Part shown: in pieces, positions 48,801 through 61,392 of the stretch
Layout: every line of letters begins with the position of its first letter
How positions within the stretch are numbered: position 1 is the stretch's first letter
Origin: Strongyloides papillosus
Taxonomy: Eukaryota > Nematoda > Chromadorea > Rhabditida > Strongyloididae
NCBI GenBank assembly: GCA_005656395.1
Contig: SRSI01000046.1
Location: forward strand, 620,001-684,000
Direction of reading: 5' to 3'
DNA length: 64,000 nucleotides
The notes under the pieces: generated by a model
What the model saw: the letters and a program-made list of their open reading frames with translations, nothing else
What the model was told of the DNA's origin: nothing
Databases searched by the model: none
Program-made: the position numbers and the translations under genes

Positions 48801-51001
48801 TTTTTACTTGTCCAATTGTCCTAAAATAAACAATATGCTTTGAAAAAGATTACACCTTTTCTTTGCTTTTCCTCCTCTCAATTAGCAAATTAATATTAGA
48901 ATGAATCATCAAAAATTATTATATAGAGTTAGCATGTACTACTTATGTCAGTTTTAACAATTTCATTTCAAAAATCTAGTTTAAATTATTTTTATAAAGT
49001 AATTAGTTATCTATTTACTTACATATTAAACACATATATCAAAATATTCTTTATTTTATATTTGGTTATTTTAATATTAATGAAGATATTTCATTCTTTA
49101 ATTGGAATTAAAAATATTAAACTTTATTTTTTGTCATACGATGATATTGTACTTAAAAATAATAGATGTCTTGATGATATACAATATTATCATGGTACTA
49201 GTAATTTATATACAACATACAAGTTTATTGGAATAATAAATTTAATCTTTAATATCATTCATCTGTTGATTTGTTTTATTCAAATTTTTATTATTAAAAG
49301 GTAGATAGAGTAAAATGTTTGCTAAAATTAACTACAAAAAATTATTTGTACTATATTAATTTAATTATTTCTTTTGTAGACTATTACCGTTACTGAATTC
49401 GAAATGTAGAGAAGCAAAATCAATAACGGCATTTCACTTTACAATGGAATCTGTAATTAAGAAAAATCAAGATAAAATTGCAATACTTCATGAAATTGGT
49501 GCTATTCCTCTATTAAAAGAAGTTGCCTCATCTCCGGATGATTTACCTGCTCAACTTGCTTCAGAAGCATTAACAATAATTGGGGAAGAAGTACCATATA
49601 AATTATCAAGACAAGTGCCTTGTTGGAATGTAGAAAATGTACAATGTTGGGTAGCTAAAATTGGTTTTGAAGAATATTGTGAGGCATTTGGTAAACATAA
49701 AGTAGATGGAGATTTATTATTATTGTTAAATGAAAGCGAATTAGAAAATGATATTGGAATGAAAAGTGGTTTATTAAGGAAAAAATTTCTGAGAGAGTTA
49801 GAAAGTCTTAAGATTGCTGCTGATTATAGTTCAATAGATGATTCTAATTTGGATACATTTCTTATGTCATTATCTCCCGAGTTAAGTGCGTACACATATC
49901 CTATGTTAAATGCTGGTATAACAAGAACAATGCTTCCACAAATAACAGAAGATTGGATGGTCAATGTTTGTGGTATGACAAATGAAATTCACAAATATAA
50001 ATTGAAACAGGCTTTACAAGGTAAGAAAGATTTTGAAATATTTCTACTTTTATCTATATTTCAAAGAAAAAAGTATTTTGAAATATTTAAAACTGTCTAT
50101 CTAGTTTCATTATTTCTTATTTGAGTTTACTCTATCAAAACTTAATATAATGTACTTATAAACTAATATTCTATTCTTTTTAGATGGAAAACACATTGAT
50201 GATATTGAGGTCGCTCAGTTAAGTAAACAATATGATATCTTTATTTCATATCGCAGAAGCAATGGTAATCAGCTGGCTAGTTTAATTAAAGTTATGTTAA
50301 CAGTACAAGGATATAAAGTTTTTATTGATGTTGATAGATTACATGCAGGGAAATTTGATTCATCATTGTTAAAAAACATTCAAGCTGCAAAACATTTTAT
50401 TCTTGTTTTAACAGAACATTCATTGGATAGACTTATTAATGATCATACATGTGATGATTGGATTCATAAAGAATTAAAATGTGCCTTTGAACATAACAAA
50501 AATATTGTACCTGTTATTGCAGATGGTTTTAAATGGCCCGCTGATCCAAATGAGATTCCAGCAGATATAAGGCAAATAATAACCTTTAATGGAGTAAATT
50601 GGGTTCATGAATATCAAGATGCATGTATAACAAAAATTAAAAGATTCTTAACAGAATATGAAGAGAATCATAAAACTATAAAAAATAATTCAATGTCAAC
50701 ATTAAAAAGGAACATTTCATTAGCCTCAAAAAAGAATACATCAATTTCTACACCATCAATGCCATCCAAACTTCTTGGTAGTGGGCGTAAAACGAATTCT
50801 GGAACTGGAAGTGGTAAGAACACTCCTATGCATAGTGGACGACTACGCAATAATAATGATTCATCAATTGAGTCACCATCTTGTATGTAACAATAAAATG
50901 TATTTGAACTTTAATATATTTACTTTTTAGATCGTGGAATGTCTATTGAAAAAGCTTCTAATCGAAAATTTTTTTCATCAACAACTGCCCAAGTAATATA
51001 G
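45844..51001 (+). CDS. tir-1: TIR-1/SARM1: ARM-SAM-SAM-TIR NAD+ hydrolase
   Basis: SARM1/TIR-1 cleaves NAD+ and drives axon degeneration; in worms it also acts upstream of p38 MAPK in innate immunity. Seven exons: 45844-46875, 47152-47464, 47638-47978, 48030-48256, 49380-50020, 50184-50882 and 50931-51001 (3324 nt, 1107 residues), with all junction phases compatible. Exon 1 is Ser/Asn-rich and probably disordered. Exons 2-5 give the helical ARM repeats. Exon 5 holds two SAM domains (VQCWVAKIGFEEYCEAF and a following YPMLNAGITRTMLPQIT). Exon 6 holds the TIR domain (YDIFISYRR, GYKVFIDVDRL, AAKHFILVLTEHSLD, WPADPNEIP). The catalytic Glu of the WIHKE motif is codon 50471-50473 and is intact. The basic, Ser/Gly-rich tail is short. 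Intron 4 (48257-49379) is unusually long and holds an open frame, listed separately. Confidence 0.93.
48945..49300 (+). other. Possible alternative first exon of tir-1 (hydrophobic N-terminus)
   Basis: An open frame of 118 codons inside tir-1 intron 4. It encodes several hydrophobic, membrane-like stretches. It ends at a donor-like AAAAG/gtagat, leaving two bases (AG), the same phase needed to join the exon starting at 49380. The Ile/Leu/Phe-rich composition is also what chance A+T-rich DNA gives, and phase agreement has a one-in-three chance, so this is weak. Confidence 0.2.
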
Positions 51002-53471
51002 AGAAGCATATTGAAAAAAAAACTATAAATATATATATATATACATAAAGCCTTAAATTATACAGCAATAGTATTAACACTTATCATAGGAAATTCCAAC
51101 TATTCTCAGGAATAGTATCTTTTTTATTTAACATATAATAAATCATACTTTTTACAAATAATAACTTATAGATAGAAATAAATCATTATACCTACGTTTT
51201 AATTTTCAAAGTGGTGTATTTATGTTCTTCATGGTTGTTTATATAAAAATTAAGTACACAGTATCATGTTTTAAATGTTAAATTTTAGTCTGATAATTTT
51301 TTATATCTACTATTATCTTATCTACATTTTAAATCTTTTAAAATATTTTATAAATTATTTAAAAATTTGTTAATTACTAAAGTGAGCGGTTATTAATCAA
51401 GTAAAGTGCTTCTATTTCAGTTACACTTGTCTATTAATAAATCATTTATTTCTCATGATATTCTTTAAGCTGAAATAAATTAATTATTACTTCTATGCTT
51501 ATGATTATTTTAAATTTTAACAAATTAAACATAAAAGGAAATTGATAATTTTAAATACATTTTAGGGCTATTATTTTTGAGTCTTGTGTATACATATACA
51601 TTAAAATGATTAAAAAATTTATGTAATTCATTTAACCTTTTTTCTTCAATGTTTTGTTGTCTTCTGGAATTAATTAATTTTATAAGTTTATTTACTTGTA
51701 TCTACTTTGAGATTAAAGATTACAAAAAAAAATATTTTCCAACGACAGAAATTATCTAGTATAATTAATAGGTTTAAACTTTTGCTTTTTTTAGAATTCA
51801 TTGGCTTATAAAAATATTGAAACTTTTTTAATGATAAGTTTTACAAAACATAAAATCCAAAAAAATCTGAGGATAATATATTTAAATATATAAATATATT
51901 TTGATAAAGCAATTTTTAATTTAAATATATTGTTATATATTTGCAAATCTTCTTTTAATGCAATTTTTCATTAAACAATACTTTAATCTAATATTTAAAA
52001 AAATCATCTTTCATTTCCTTGAAATTTAGTATTCAGGAAAAAACAACTATTACGTTATATAATAAATAATTTTTTTATCATAACAACACTTTAATCTTAA
52101 TTCGATTGATGCTAAAAAATTGTTGATTTACCAATACGTCCTTATTTTTTCCTTGACACGAAGCAAAAAAAATAAATTGAATCCTACAGAGTCAATAATA
52201 TTTTAAAATTAATCTTATCATGATTGGATAGAAAGTTATTGGAAATAAATATATAAGTACAATTAATAATTTATATTTATCAACTTGCAAATTTTTAATC
52301 ATTAAAATTTTTTTTGTTAAACTATGTCATAAATATTGGCATTAGATGTATATTTACTAAAATTATTCTAACATTTTATATACATGACAACTTTATTCAT
52401 TTTGAATCAAAGATTATCATTTTATGTTTCTATTTATCACTGGTAAATTAAAATAATTTTAATTAAAATTTATATAATTATATAATATAATCTTTTAATT
52501 AAAATATTTTATATAAGATAAACTTTTGTGGAGTAAAATAGTGCATCAGAAATTTGTTCAATAACTTAAAATTAAATGATGATACAAATATTTAAGGATT
52601 TGATTTCAGTAAAAAATACTTACAAAGTCACATTATATTTTTTATCAATTAAATAAGCAAATACATTAATGCTATAAAAAACTAAAATAAAAAATATTAT
52701 CAATATAAATTTTAATACAATAAAAAACTTTTATTCTGAAAAAATTTCCAAATTTTTACAAAATGTATAATTAGTAAACAGTTAATCATCAAAAGTTTTT
52801 GCAATAATACCATTTATTTTGATGAACATTTTAAAGTTTTGCAAATATCATGTTTTTAAAAATATATATACTTTAAAATATCTGTTGTAATATTTTATAA
52901 GCAATATTGAAAATATTTTACGGTATGTAATTGCTTAAAAAGTTTTAAGAGCTATATATTTTATTCCCTATTCAATATTTTATTGGTAAAAATACACAAT
53001 AAATTTCGTCTAATTTTTACGGACAATAATTTTTCTAAGCTAAGAATCTAGTTCTGAAATAACAATATATTAATTTCCCGAGAACTTTTTACCCATCATT
53101 AGCAATTTTTTCTTTTACTTTATATAGTTTGTAAATTTTAATCTATTAATATTTTAAGAATTAAATAATTTCTTTAGTAATTTTAGATGATTCTACAGAA
53201 ACATTCTTAAAAAAATAACCATGTCAACAAAAGTGTAAATGATTTTTGAGTAAATTTTTTTAATATAACAATTTAAACTTTTATTCATATTAGACAAAAA
53301 AAGAAATAACAATGTTTAATAGTTTCCACTTATAAAAAACTCATGGCATCTATGAGATCCATACAAAATAAAATTTTCTAAAAATATTCTGAAAGAAACT
53401 AACAAATAAACAACAGAAATCATTGTTAAAAGAATTTTCTAAAGTTTACATCACAATAAATGTAAGTAATA
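51002..53471. other. Intergenic, no gene seen
   Basis: About 2.5 kb of A+T-rich DNA between the converging tir-1 and SUV39-type genes. No reading frame or RNA gene recognised. Confidence 0.55.
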
Positions 53472-54881
53472 TTACGAAGAGTCTTTATAATTTACTTCTT
53501 TTAAATATTGTGACAGTTTAACTACTACTTTCTTTTCAAGTATCTCATCATTCAGCCAGCAATCTCCAACCAAACCATTGTTGGAGGGAAGAAATCCTCT
53601 ACAATTTGAAGCACCACAATAACATTTTACCGTACATCCATCATCAGAATTTGTTCTATTTCCAAAGTAATCAAATGTTATTTCTGTATTAAAAGGAATA
53701 TCCTGATTTGCTATAAAAATAATTTCATAAAAGTTTATATTCCTAAAACCATAATATGATGGAACTATACTACAATTTGGGTCACATGAATGATTAATAA
53801 ATCTACTTTCATTGGCAAATTCTGCTAGGTCATAACAAAATTCCTCATCATTTATAGTATTAAGATTACCACTTAAGTAATTGATATCATATATATACCC
53901 CTTGTTTTTGCTATCAATTTCACTACGTAGAATTAGTTTACCAGCACATTTACATATAAAATCTCCTTTTTTTATCGTTTCTCCTGCAAAAAGTCCCCAT
54001 GATTTATTTTTTGTTTTTGTAATTATAAGTTTATACTTCCTCTTATATCTTGTTGTTGTAGGACAGGGGTTTCTTACACAGTTACACTTATTATTACATA
54101 CTGTAAAAAATTTAAAAGGAAAAGTATTTATCATAGAATTTATGTATTCTTTTGCCTTTTCACACCATTCATCACTGGACTCAGCATAACAAATATCACA
54201 ACTTTTAATATTATCAAGTAAGCCAATGTAATTTGCATAGAATGGGCGAATAATAGTTGTTGAAATATACTTAAACTCAGGAACTCTGTCATTGTCTAAA
54301 GCATTAAAAACATATATTGGTGCCTCGTCTTTTGAAGATTCTAAGATATCTATTTCTAATTGTTTACAATGCATGAACTGCATGCATTTGACACCCGATT
54401 CATTTATCATTGTTATTTTATTATCCAAAGATCTGTATGATTCAATTTGTGAAAGAACCTTTTCCCTGTCCCTAAAAAAATTTAAATCCTCCTCACAGTG
54501 TTTGATATTTCTATAGGGTTCCCATGTTGATTCTGACCATGAATAATTTTCCCATTTTACTAGAAATTTCTTCTAATACATGTATATAGTATATAGATTT
54601 GTAAAAAGTTACCTGATCAGGAGTACATTGAACAATTGCTTCAACATTGTACATATCACTAGACATCGGTTTCTTCTTATTGTTTTTTAATTTTGGTGGT
54701 GTTTTAACAAGACTTATTCTACTTTCTTTTTTAGTCTTCTCCTTGTCATCATCTAAACGTTCTGGAGGCTTGCATTTTAATGCTTCAATGATCTCCTTAC
54801 ATCTTTTACGTGTATCTTAAAAGAAACATCATTTCACAAAAAATGTTAATTACCTTCTTCATAATTATTATTATCACTCAT
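53472..54881 (-). CDS. SUV39-type histone H3K9 methyltransferase with chromodomain
   Basis: A nuclear histone lysine methyltransferase of the SUV39 class. Three exons: 54881-54854, 54815-54613 and 54572-53472 (28+203+1101 nt, 443 residues), with junctions in phase 1 and phase 0. A basic N-terminal part (KKESRISLVKTPPKLKNNKK) leads into a chromodomain split by intron 2: YNVEAIVQC, then KKFLVKWENYSWSESTWEP. The pre-SET region follows with CDIC, WC and CNNKCNC. The SET domain has WGLFAGETIKKGDFI, RFINHSCDPNC (cofactor site) and ITFDYFG (catalytic Tyr). The post-SET has CYCGASNCRG. The pre-SET shows seven cysteines where the classical zinc cluster has nine. The order and spacing of modules match SUV39H1. 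C. elegans has no such chromodomain-SET protein that I know of. Confidence 0.88.
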
Positions 54882-57232
54882 AGATAATCTTTTTTATGAA
54901 ATATAGAACAAGCAAACTACAATAAATATTAAAAAGCTGTTCCTCGTATTAAGAAAAATTTTTGGGGTAATGTTGTGCAGCAGTCGATCCATCAGTAGTT
55001 TACATGTACTTGGTGCATATAAAAAAAATGATAATTTTTAAATTTTTTTATCAATCAACAAAACAATATGAATTCTAAAGTGTTGATTAATGAAATTTAC
55101 TCTTTTCATTTAAACTATCATTTAAATTTATTAATGTTAAATTTTTAAAGATATTACTTTTTAAAATATTAATGTAATTATTATTGAGATGGTATTGAAG
55201 AATGGTATTTTTAAACTTGGATCAGAATTTAAACTATGAAGCACAAAATTTAAGTTGCAAAACTTTGTTGCTACACTTTAAGTAGAAATTTTTAAACAAC
55301 ATATTTAATTTTTTGTATACATCAGTGATAAATTTTTTCATAAAATAAATATTTTTAATAAAGCAATAATTGATTCGTTATCGATTGTAAGGTATATTTG
55401 GAAGGTTAAAATCCCATTCATCTACAATTTCTTATAAAATTATAAAAAATTACTAAAAAATACAGCAAATTTATTTTTTTGATTATCCTTTATACTAAAC
55501 TTACAAAATAGAAGAATCTCAATAAATTAATTAAAATATTTATAAGTTCTAGAATAAGTTTGACTGTGTTATGGAAATGTGATTCTAAATAATAATGAAG
55601 GAATTTATAAATTTATCAAAATTCTTAAAACACGGTTTGGAGACATATTATCTTAAGATTTTGACTAAAATAACATACAACGTTCTTTTGAAATATTTTC
55701 CAATAGTACTGTAAAAATATTTTCTTGAAAGCTTAAATATTAAGATAATTGGGTTTTGGTGGTTTAGTGTAGCCAAACTAAGTCGTAAGATTTTGGTATT
55801 AAGCAAAGAAGATCTTAAACTTTATTAAGTCGCATTAAGTTTTGAAGATAAATGACAAAATTAAAAATTTTTTATGTACAAGATGTTTGCAAGTAACTTA
55901 CCTTTTTCCAAGTTTAATAACTTTGTTCATTTATAGCAGGAAATGTGATACCATAATCGTTTTCTAGCTAAGTAAAGCACAATTTTTTGTAGTGAATCCT
56001 GCTAAAAAAATCTTGATTACAAGTGAAGTTATATAATTTTGAAAAAATAGTCAATTTTTTTCAACATAAAATAATAAACCCTTTTAAAACCAGGGAATAA
56101 GTACAACAGTTGTTAATAATAAGAGATAAGCTTTTTTACTAAATCAATGTTTTTTTCAGAATAACAGCTTAACGAATAGTATTTCGATATATTTTTAATT
56201 ATTTTCTGATAAACTGCATAAATCTTAATAAATTTTGTGTGATATTTTTAGATCCTAAAATTGTGAAAAAAGTTAACAATAATAAGGGATCATTAGCACT
56301 ATACTTTTAATGCAAATTTAATATGCTAATCTTAGTTTTTTTTAATTTTTCTGACAAACAAAATTATTAATATTAATCAAGAATATTAATTTACGGAATG
56401 TAGTTTTAGTATGATTGAAATATATATTAGTAGATCATATCTTTTCAATATTTATTATCCTTTAAGAGCATATCTACGTTATTTTAAAAATTATTTTATT
56501 TTTTATTTGATTTTCATCTTCTTATCATACGAATGCAAAAAAAGCTTTAAACCTGAATAATATAGAAAATACTTTTAATAAAGAAGTATTATCAGTTTTG
56601 ATAAATTTAAGAGCAACAAATTCAGATTTTCTTTAAAAATTAAAAAAAAAAGTTTAATATAGATGATCTTCGTCCAAATTCGATAGATTTTTGTTTACGA
56701 TATCAGATTCATAGTAGGAATTTTTAAAAAGTCTACAACTACTTTATAATGATTAAAAAATTCCATAATTCTGCGAGACATTATGGGTTTTTTAATTGAT
56801 AGTCAGATACAATATATGAAATCCGAATTTCAGACCTTTTACAAAGTAAGTAGTAAAACTGTTATGTTTTAAATAATGATAAAAATTATATTCATTATGT
56901 TACATAAGAAAATTTCATTGGCATATATTAGAAAAATCTTTATGTATTTAGAACTCTATAAATCTACTTAGAATCAATGTCTCTTCAATGAAATCTATAA
57001 CAAAAAAGTGTCCTATTTAAGGCTACAAAATGACAATAATACCATATTTTTACGTTAAAAATGAGCAGAGTTCCTAAGCATGAAATTGAGTATAACTTTT
57101 AGATACACTATACATAATAGGTGGGTTATATATACTCTCAACCATATCACATTAATATCTTTATTTATTCTTTGAATATAAATCCGATATTTTATTCATT
57201 TTGTAGCTAAGAAACATACTTATATTTATTAT
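54882..57232. other. Intergenic, no gene seen
   Basis: Upstream flank of the methyltransferase gene. A+T-rich with no protein-like frame. No RNA gene recognised. Confidence 0.5.
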
Positions 57233-57581
57233 ACACACAAAACCTAAACATGTCCTTTCGACCGAAAATGCTCAGAATGCTAGAAAATGCAGGTGATGTT
57301 AAAATAACCAACCATCCAAAATGAGGTAGGCGACAGGCTACATTCTAAGTCATTTTTCATGCTATTGTTGTACACCTTTTTGCAGATATATTTTTATATC
57401 ATTTTGTATATACATTGAACTTTGTTTTGCAAATACATTTCTACCTCGTTTTGTATGTGCAAAATGAGCTACAATGTGTTTGCAAGACGGGTAAAAACCT
57501 AGGCCTCAAAATACAATCGAATATAGCCCTATTTTTATATAAATCGTATTGGTCTTAAAGACACGTTTAGGTTTTATGTGT
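57233..57581. mobile_element. Terminal-inverted-repeat element (MITE-like), copy A
   Basis: The element starts ACACACAAAACCTAAACATG and ends with the imperfect inverse, CACGTTTAGGTTTTATGTGT. The 21 bases from 57234 match the inverse of the last 21 bases to 57580 at 19 positions. It is about 349 bp long and noncoding. A large palindrome lies at the centre (TACCTCGTTTTG...CAAAATGAGCTA, about 57440-57475). The same three bases, TAT, flank both ends and may be the target duplication. The left half recurs at 62210 and the right half at 63483. Confidence 0.75.
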
Positions 57582-58252
57582 TATCACAAATACATTTTAA
57601 GAGGAGAAATCGCCACAGAAAATTTCTTTCGATTTATTAAATAAATAATTTAACTGATGTAAGATCGTTCAATAAGAGATTTTAGAACCTTAAATTACAT
57701 TTCAACTTTTGCGGTACAATTCTATTTCTAATAATTTGATGAGCATTCAATTTTTTTTATTTTAATTTCTTAATGTAATATAAGAATTTACCAGAAAATC
57801 AAGTTGATAGACTCACAAAATTTGATAAAAAACAGTATTTTTAAATTAATAAATTATTCTAAAATTAAAAAAAATTTCTGACTTTTTTTATCTAAAAGAT
57901 ACATAAAAAAGTTATTGGTAAAAATAACCAATTGTTAAACAGCGACGAGTGAATTCGATTTGCTTATTGCGATGCAAAAGAGCCAACCCTACAGGCAGTT
58001 TGCGATGACCAAATTCGTTTCTTATGAAAAAAAGGTACAAACTCCACAAACAAATAGTGTCAAACAAAGGTAGTCAGTTACTTTTAATTTGATGATTATA
58101 AACTGTTAGATGATAAAAAATCTATCAAATTCTTTTCTATTTAAAATAAGATGGTCATTGTAATCATTATCATTAGTATTTAAGTCAAATTTTCACGAAA
58201 AAAATTCATTCAATTTATTTTTCTTCTACTCTAAGGTTTACTTTATTTTATC
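57582..58252. other. Intergenic, no gene seen
   Basis: Between copy A of the repeat element and the small three-exon gene. One G+C-richer patch (about 57940-58010) has no recognisable gene. Confidence 0.45.
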
Positions 58253-58625
58253 ATGGACACTGGAGCTAATGGTGGTGTTATAATTAACCTAGATAACGAT
58301 GTATGTTTTTGATTTTTCTAAACTAAACATTAATTTTTAGGATGCTGAAAAACTCATTAAAATCGCTATACACCACTCAAAATTAAATGCGCTTACTCCA
58401 AGAGAGAGAGATCATCATATGAAGTTGATGATCGTTCGGAGCTTTTCAAATAAAATTGAGAAATTGGAGGACGATTTGGTACGCTCTTGTAAGGCCATTC
58501 GCTCCTTTGTAAAACAAAGTGGTGGAAATCTCATTAATTCAACCTCAGGTAAGTTTAAACAAGTAAAAATAAATATATAAAAATATATTATAGATTCTCT
58601 AAACGATGACAACAACTCTTTTTAG
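58253..58625 (+). CDS. Small helical protein of unknown family
   Basis: Three exons: 58253-58300, 58341-58548 and 58594-58625 (48+208+32 nt, 95 residues). They are joined by 40- and 45-nt introns with good gt/ag sites in phases 0 and 1. The product is MDTGANGGVIINLDND followed by a long amphipathic region (DAEKLIKIAIHHSKLNALT, then HMKLMIVRSFSNKIEKLEDD, then SCKAIRSFVKQS) and an acidic Asp/Asn tail. It looks like a short helical or coiled-coil subunit of a larger complex. There is one Cys and no signal or membrane span. I do not recognise the family. The clean splicing of three exons argues strongly that it is real. Confidence 0.65.
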
Positions 58626-60249
58626 TGAGTAAGAGTTACCGATTTGGTAATCATCCAGGCCACTTTTTGATAATAAATATAGTATTAAAAAATTTTCTTT
58701 TTGCAAATAACTTTTTAATTGTATTTATAATTGTATATATGATTGTATATATGTAAATAAATGTATTGTATATTTAATCTTTCTTTTTTATAACTTCCAG
58801 ATAATTTATTTTTATCATACAGTCAAGAGTTAACTATTTTTTTGTAGATTTTAAAAATAATGTAACGTAAAAAAATACATTTTTCTGTATTTGTTAATCA
58901 AATTCATTAACGTAATTTTATTTCCTCAATATCCATTTAAAATTCTAGATAAAGATTTATTTGAATAAATAATTTAAAAGTTATCTACAACTCTCTTATC
59001 AAATTTTATATAAAAGTTAAAAGATGCTTAATCATTAATTAGAAAAAAAAGAATAACCTTGTTTAACAAAAATCAAAATTTCAAAAGCACAAATCATGGG
59101 AGAAGATTTTTACAATAAAAAAAGTAAGTAATATTTTTTCCTAACAAATATGAAATTATAGAAATTGTTAATACACTATCATACGACTTTTTTAATTTCT
59201 TGATATCTTAAATAATTATAAACAAAACAATCAAGATACATAATTTAAGCAAATAAAAATCAGCGCTTATGTTTTTGGTTGTCTGAGCTTTTCGGAGCTT
59301 CTTAAGTATTTTCTTTAAGTTGACCAAAATGTAGTAAAATAATATATAAAGAAATAAAATGTAATTGTGATTGATAAAGAGTAAAGTATGTTCATGTTTT
59401 TGGTTTTTAAGATGAATCTGAGTGATTTAGCAAAATTATTTTATAAAAAGTTAGTATAGAACTTTTTTATCAACAAATTTTTAATAATTCAAAAACGTAT
59501 GTATGGATTTTCAACCACGATGAATCTAAATTTAATATTTCTAAGATTCCGATTTTTCATCATTCATGATTTTTGTCTCAAAATATACTGAGAAATAAGA
59601 TTTTTCAAAATTTATCTTTATACTTAAAAAGTACTCAAAAAAATGGTGAAGAAACGATATATATTCTGTTACTGTTACATAAAGTATATTTTGAGTTACG
59701 TGATCACCGTAGAAAATCTCAGAAAATGAAAATACGGAAAAAGTAGATTTATGAAGCTGAAATTTCATAGGTATAATATATCATCTAAAGATATTGTTTA
59801 GCCATATAAAAGTGCGTCTTAGATTTCTGCTTGTAAAAATATAGATGAAATTAATTTTTATTATTAAATTATTTTTATAATGAAGGCGAATAAAAATAAG
59901 ACATTTGGAAATGCACAAATATTATATATTACTAATAAGGATTTTATAATTTAATTTATCAATTTAATTACAACCTAAATGTCATTTAAATTTTTTAATT
60001 TGATACTTCGCAATATCATTACAACTTAAATATTTTTATAACTACACTACTAACCTGTGTTCTTGATCAATATAAACAAATAATAAAAGTTAAATACCTT
60101 GTGGAATAATCATTAGATGTATAGTTCAGAAATATTTTAAGAATTTTTATTTAGTTTATGATCTAAACAAAAAAGTAAATTTAAAAATAAAAAAATAATT
60201 ATATCAACTTTCCATATTATTATTTTGAGATCCTACTGCTTCATTTAAA
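58626..60249. other. Intergenic, no gene seen
   Basis: A+T-rich. A frame at 59541-59768 (minus) is Phe/Ser-rich and unsupported. Confidence 0.5.
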
Positions 60250-61392
60250 TTAATCTATATTAAATACAACATCGAAGATTCTAGCAAGAAACTGAGGATA
60301 CAAAGTAGAGATTCTCCTCCACTTTTCACTTTTAACAACTTCTTTACCATTTAAGTAAATATATCGAATGGCAAATTCTTTAAGAATTTCAGCCGAATAT
60401 ATTTCACTTTTCTCAAGATATTCACATACATTAACTACATTTAAACTACTGAGTAAACTTTCCGTTGCGATCATTTTTAGTCCTTCTAATTTGTACTTTT
60501 CAGCAATCTCCAACATTTCAATAGCCATTTCGTCCATTCTTGGTGATTTCCCTGTATATACATAATTTAGCATTTCTTTTACAACTTCCAAACGAAATTC
60601 GCTCATTTCAATAATACTTGCTTGAGTCCCAGTGGGTTTGTATTTTAACGTTGAATGAAAAACTTCTGATCTAGCATCAAGTATACATTTATGAACGTTT
60701 ATCTCGTGATTTCCCACTTTAATGATACAATCGCAGTACCTAGATGAATTAAGCATTTTACTCATATCATCTAAAAACATATTCAAAGGTTCTTCAATAA
60801 AGGTTGCTTTGGAAAGATCATAAGTATTTATATCATCACAAAGATAAAATATCTCAAAGAATACTGTTAATCTATCGCCTGGCAAAAGTTTGCTTTTCCT
60901 ATTAAGTAGGTCATTTCTATTAATGAATTTTTTAAGACAGTAAGACTTTTTATTTGCATCGAACTTTTCTACACCCACAACAGATTTATATTCCTCTTTT
61001 CCGTCTGCTCTTGAAATAGAAAATTTACATAATGCTAGTATCTTCAAACAACTAAATTCATTAAATCGTAAAAAAAGTGATACATAATCTTTAAATTTAG
61101 CTTCATGGGCATTTAGTTGTATATCTAAGGAAAGCTTCACTTTGGAATCCAATTCAAAGTTAAAAGTACGATTACCTTTTATGTTAGATTTTTTTACACG
61201 ACATTCTGGACATAGTTTATTACCCCTACAATAGACATAGCCATAACACTCATTCCGAAATCCTCGACCACATGGTTTAAAAATAATTTCGTAATTGGAA
61301 AGATTTTCTATTATACACGTAAAATTTGCTCTTTTCACATTATTTTTGGTATTACAATCAAAGTTTGAATCCACTAAATTCTCTAGATCCAT
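60250..61392 (-). CDS. MATH-BTB (SPOP-like) protein
   Basis: MATH-BTB proteins are substrate adaptors for CUL3 ubiquitin ligases; the family is expanded in nematodes. Single exon, 380 residues. The front half (about 20-190) is a divergent MATH domain: FTCIIENLSNYE at its start, FNELDSKVKLSLD-type strands in the middle and LLPGDRLTVFFEIFYLCD at its end. The BTB domain follows at about 215-320: DCIIKVGNHEINVHKCILDA, RSEVFHSTLKY, IIEMSEFRLEVVKEMLNYVY and TGKSPRM. A helical BACK-like tail ends it (AEKYKLEGLK). Odd feature: a Cys-rich insert early in the MATH part (CGRG, CYGYVYCRGNKLCPEC). BTB residues used for CUL3 binding cannot be judged by eye. Rapid divergence is typical of this family. Confidence 0.88.
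   Translation of the reverse strand: MDLENLVDSNFDCNTKNNVKRANFTCIIENLSNYEIIFKPCGRGFRNECYGYVYCRGNKLCPECRVKKSNIKGNRTFNFELDSKVKLSLDIQLNAHEAKFKDYVSLFLRFNEFSCLKILALCKFSISRADGKEEYKSVVGVEKFDANKKSYCLKKFINRNDLLNRKSKLLPGDRLTVFFEIFYLCDDINTYDLSKATFIEEPLNMFLDDMSKMLNSSRYCDCIIKVGNHEINVHKCILDARSEVFHSTLKYKPTGTQASIIEMSEFRLEVVKEMLNYVYTGKSPRMDEMAIEMLEIAEKYKLEGLKMIATESLLSSLNVVNVCEYLEKSEIYSAEILKEFAIRYIYLNGKEVVKSEKWRRISTLYPQFLARIFDVVFNID

Noticed and set aside
59096..59216. Tiny two-exon frame starting MGEDFYNKKK with a good donor
   Set aside because: Only about 27 codons in total; too short to support without transcripts.
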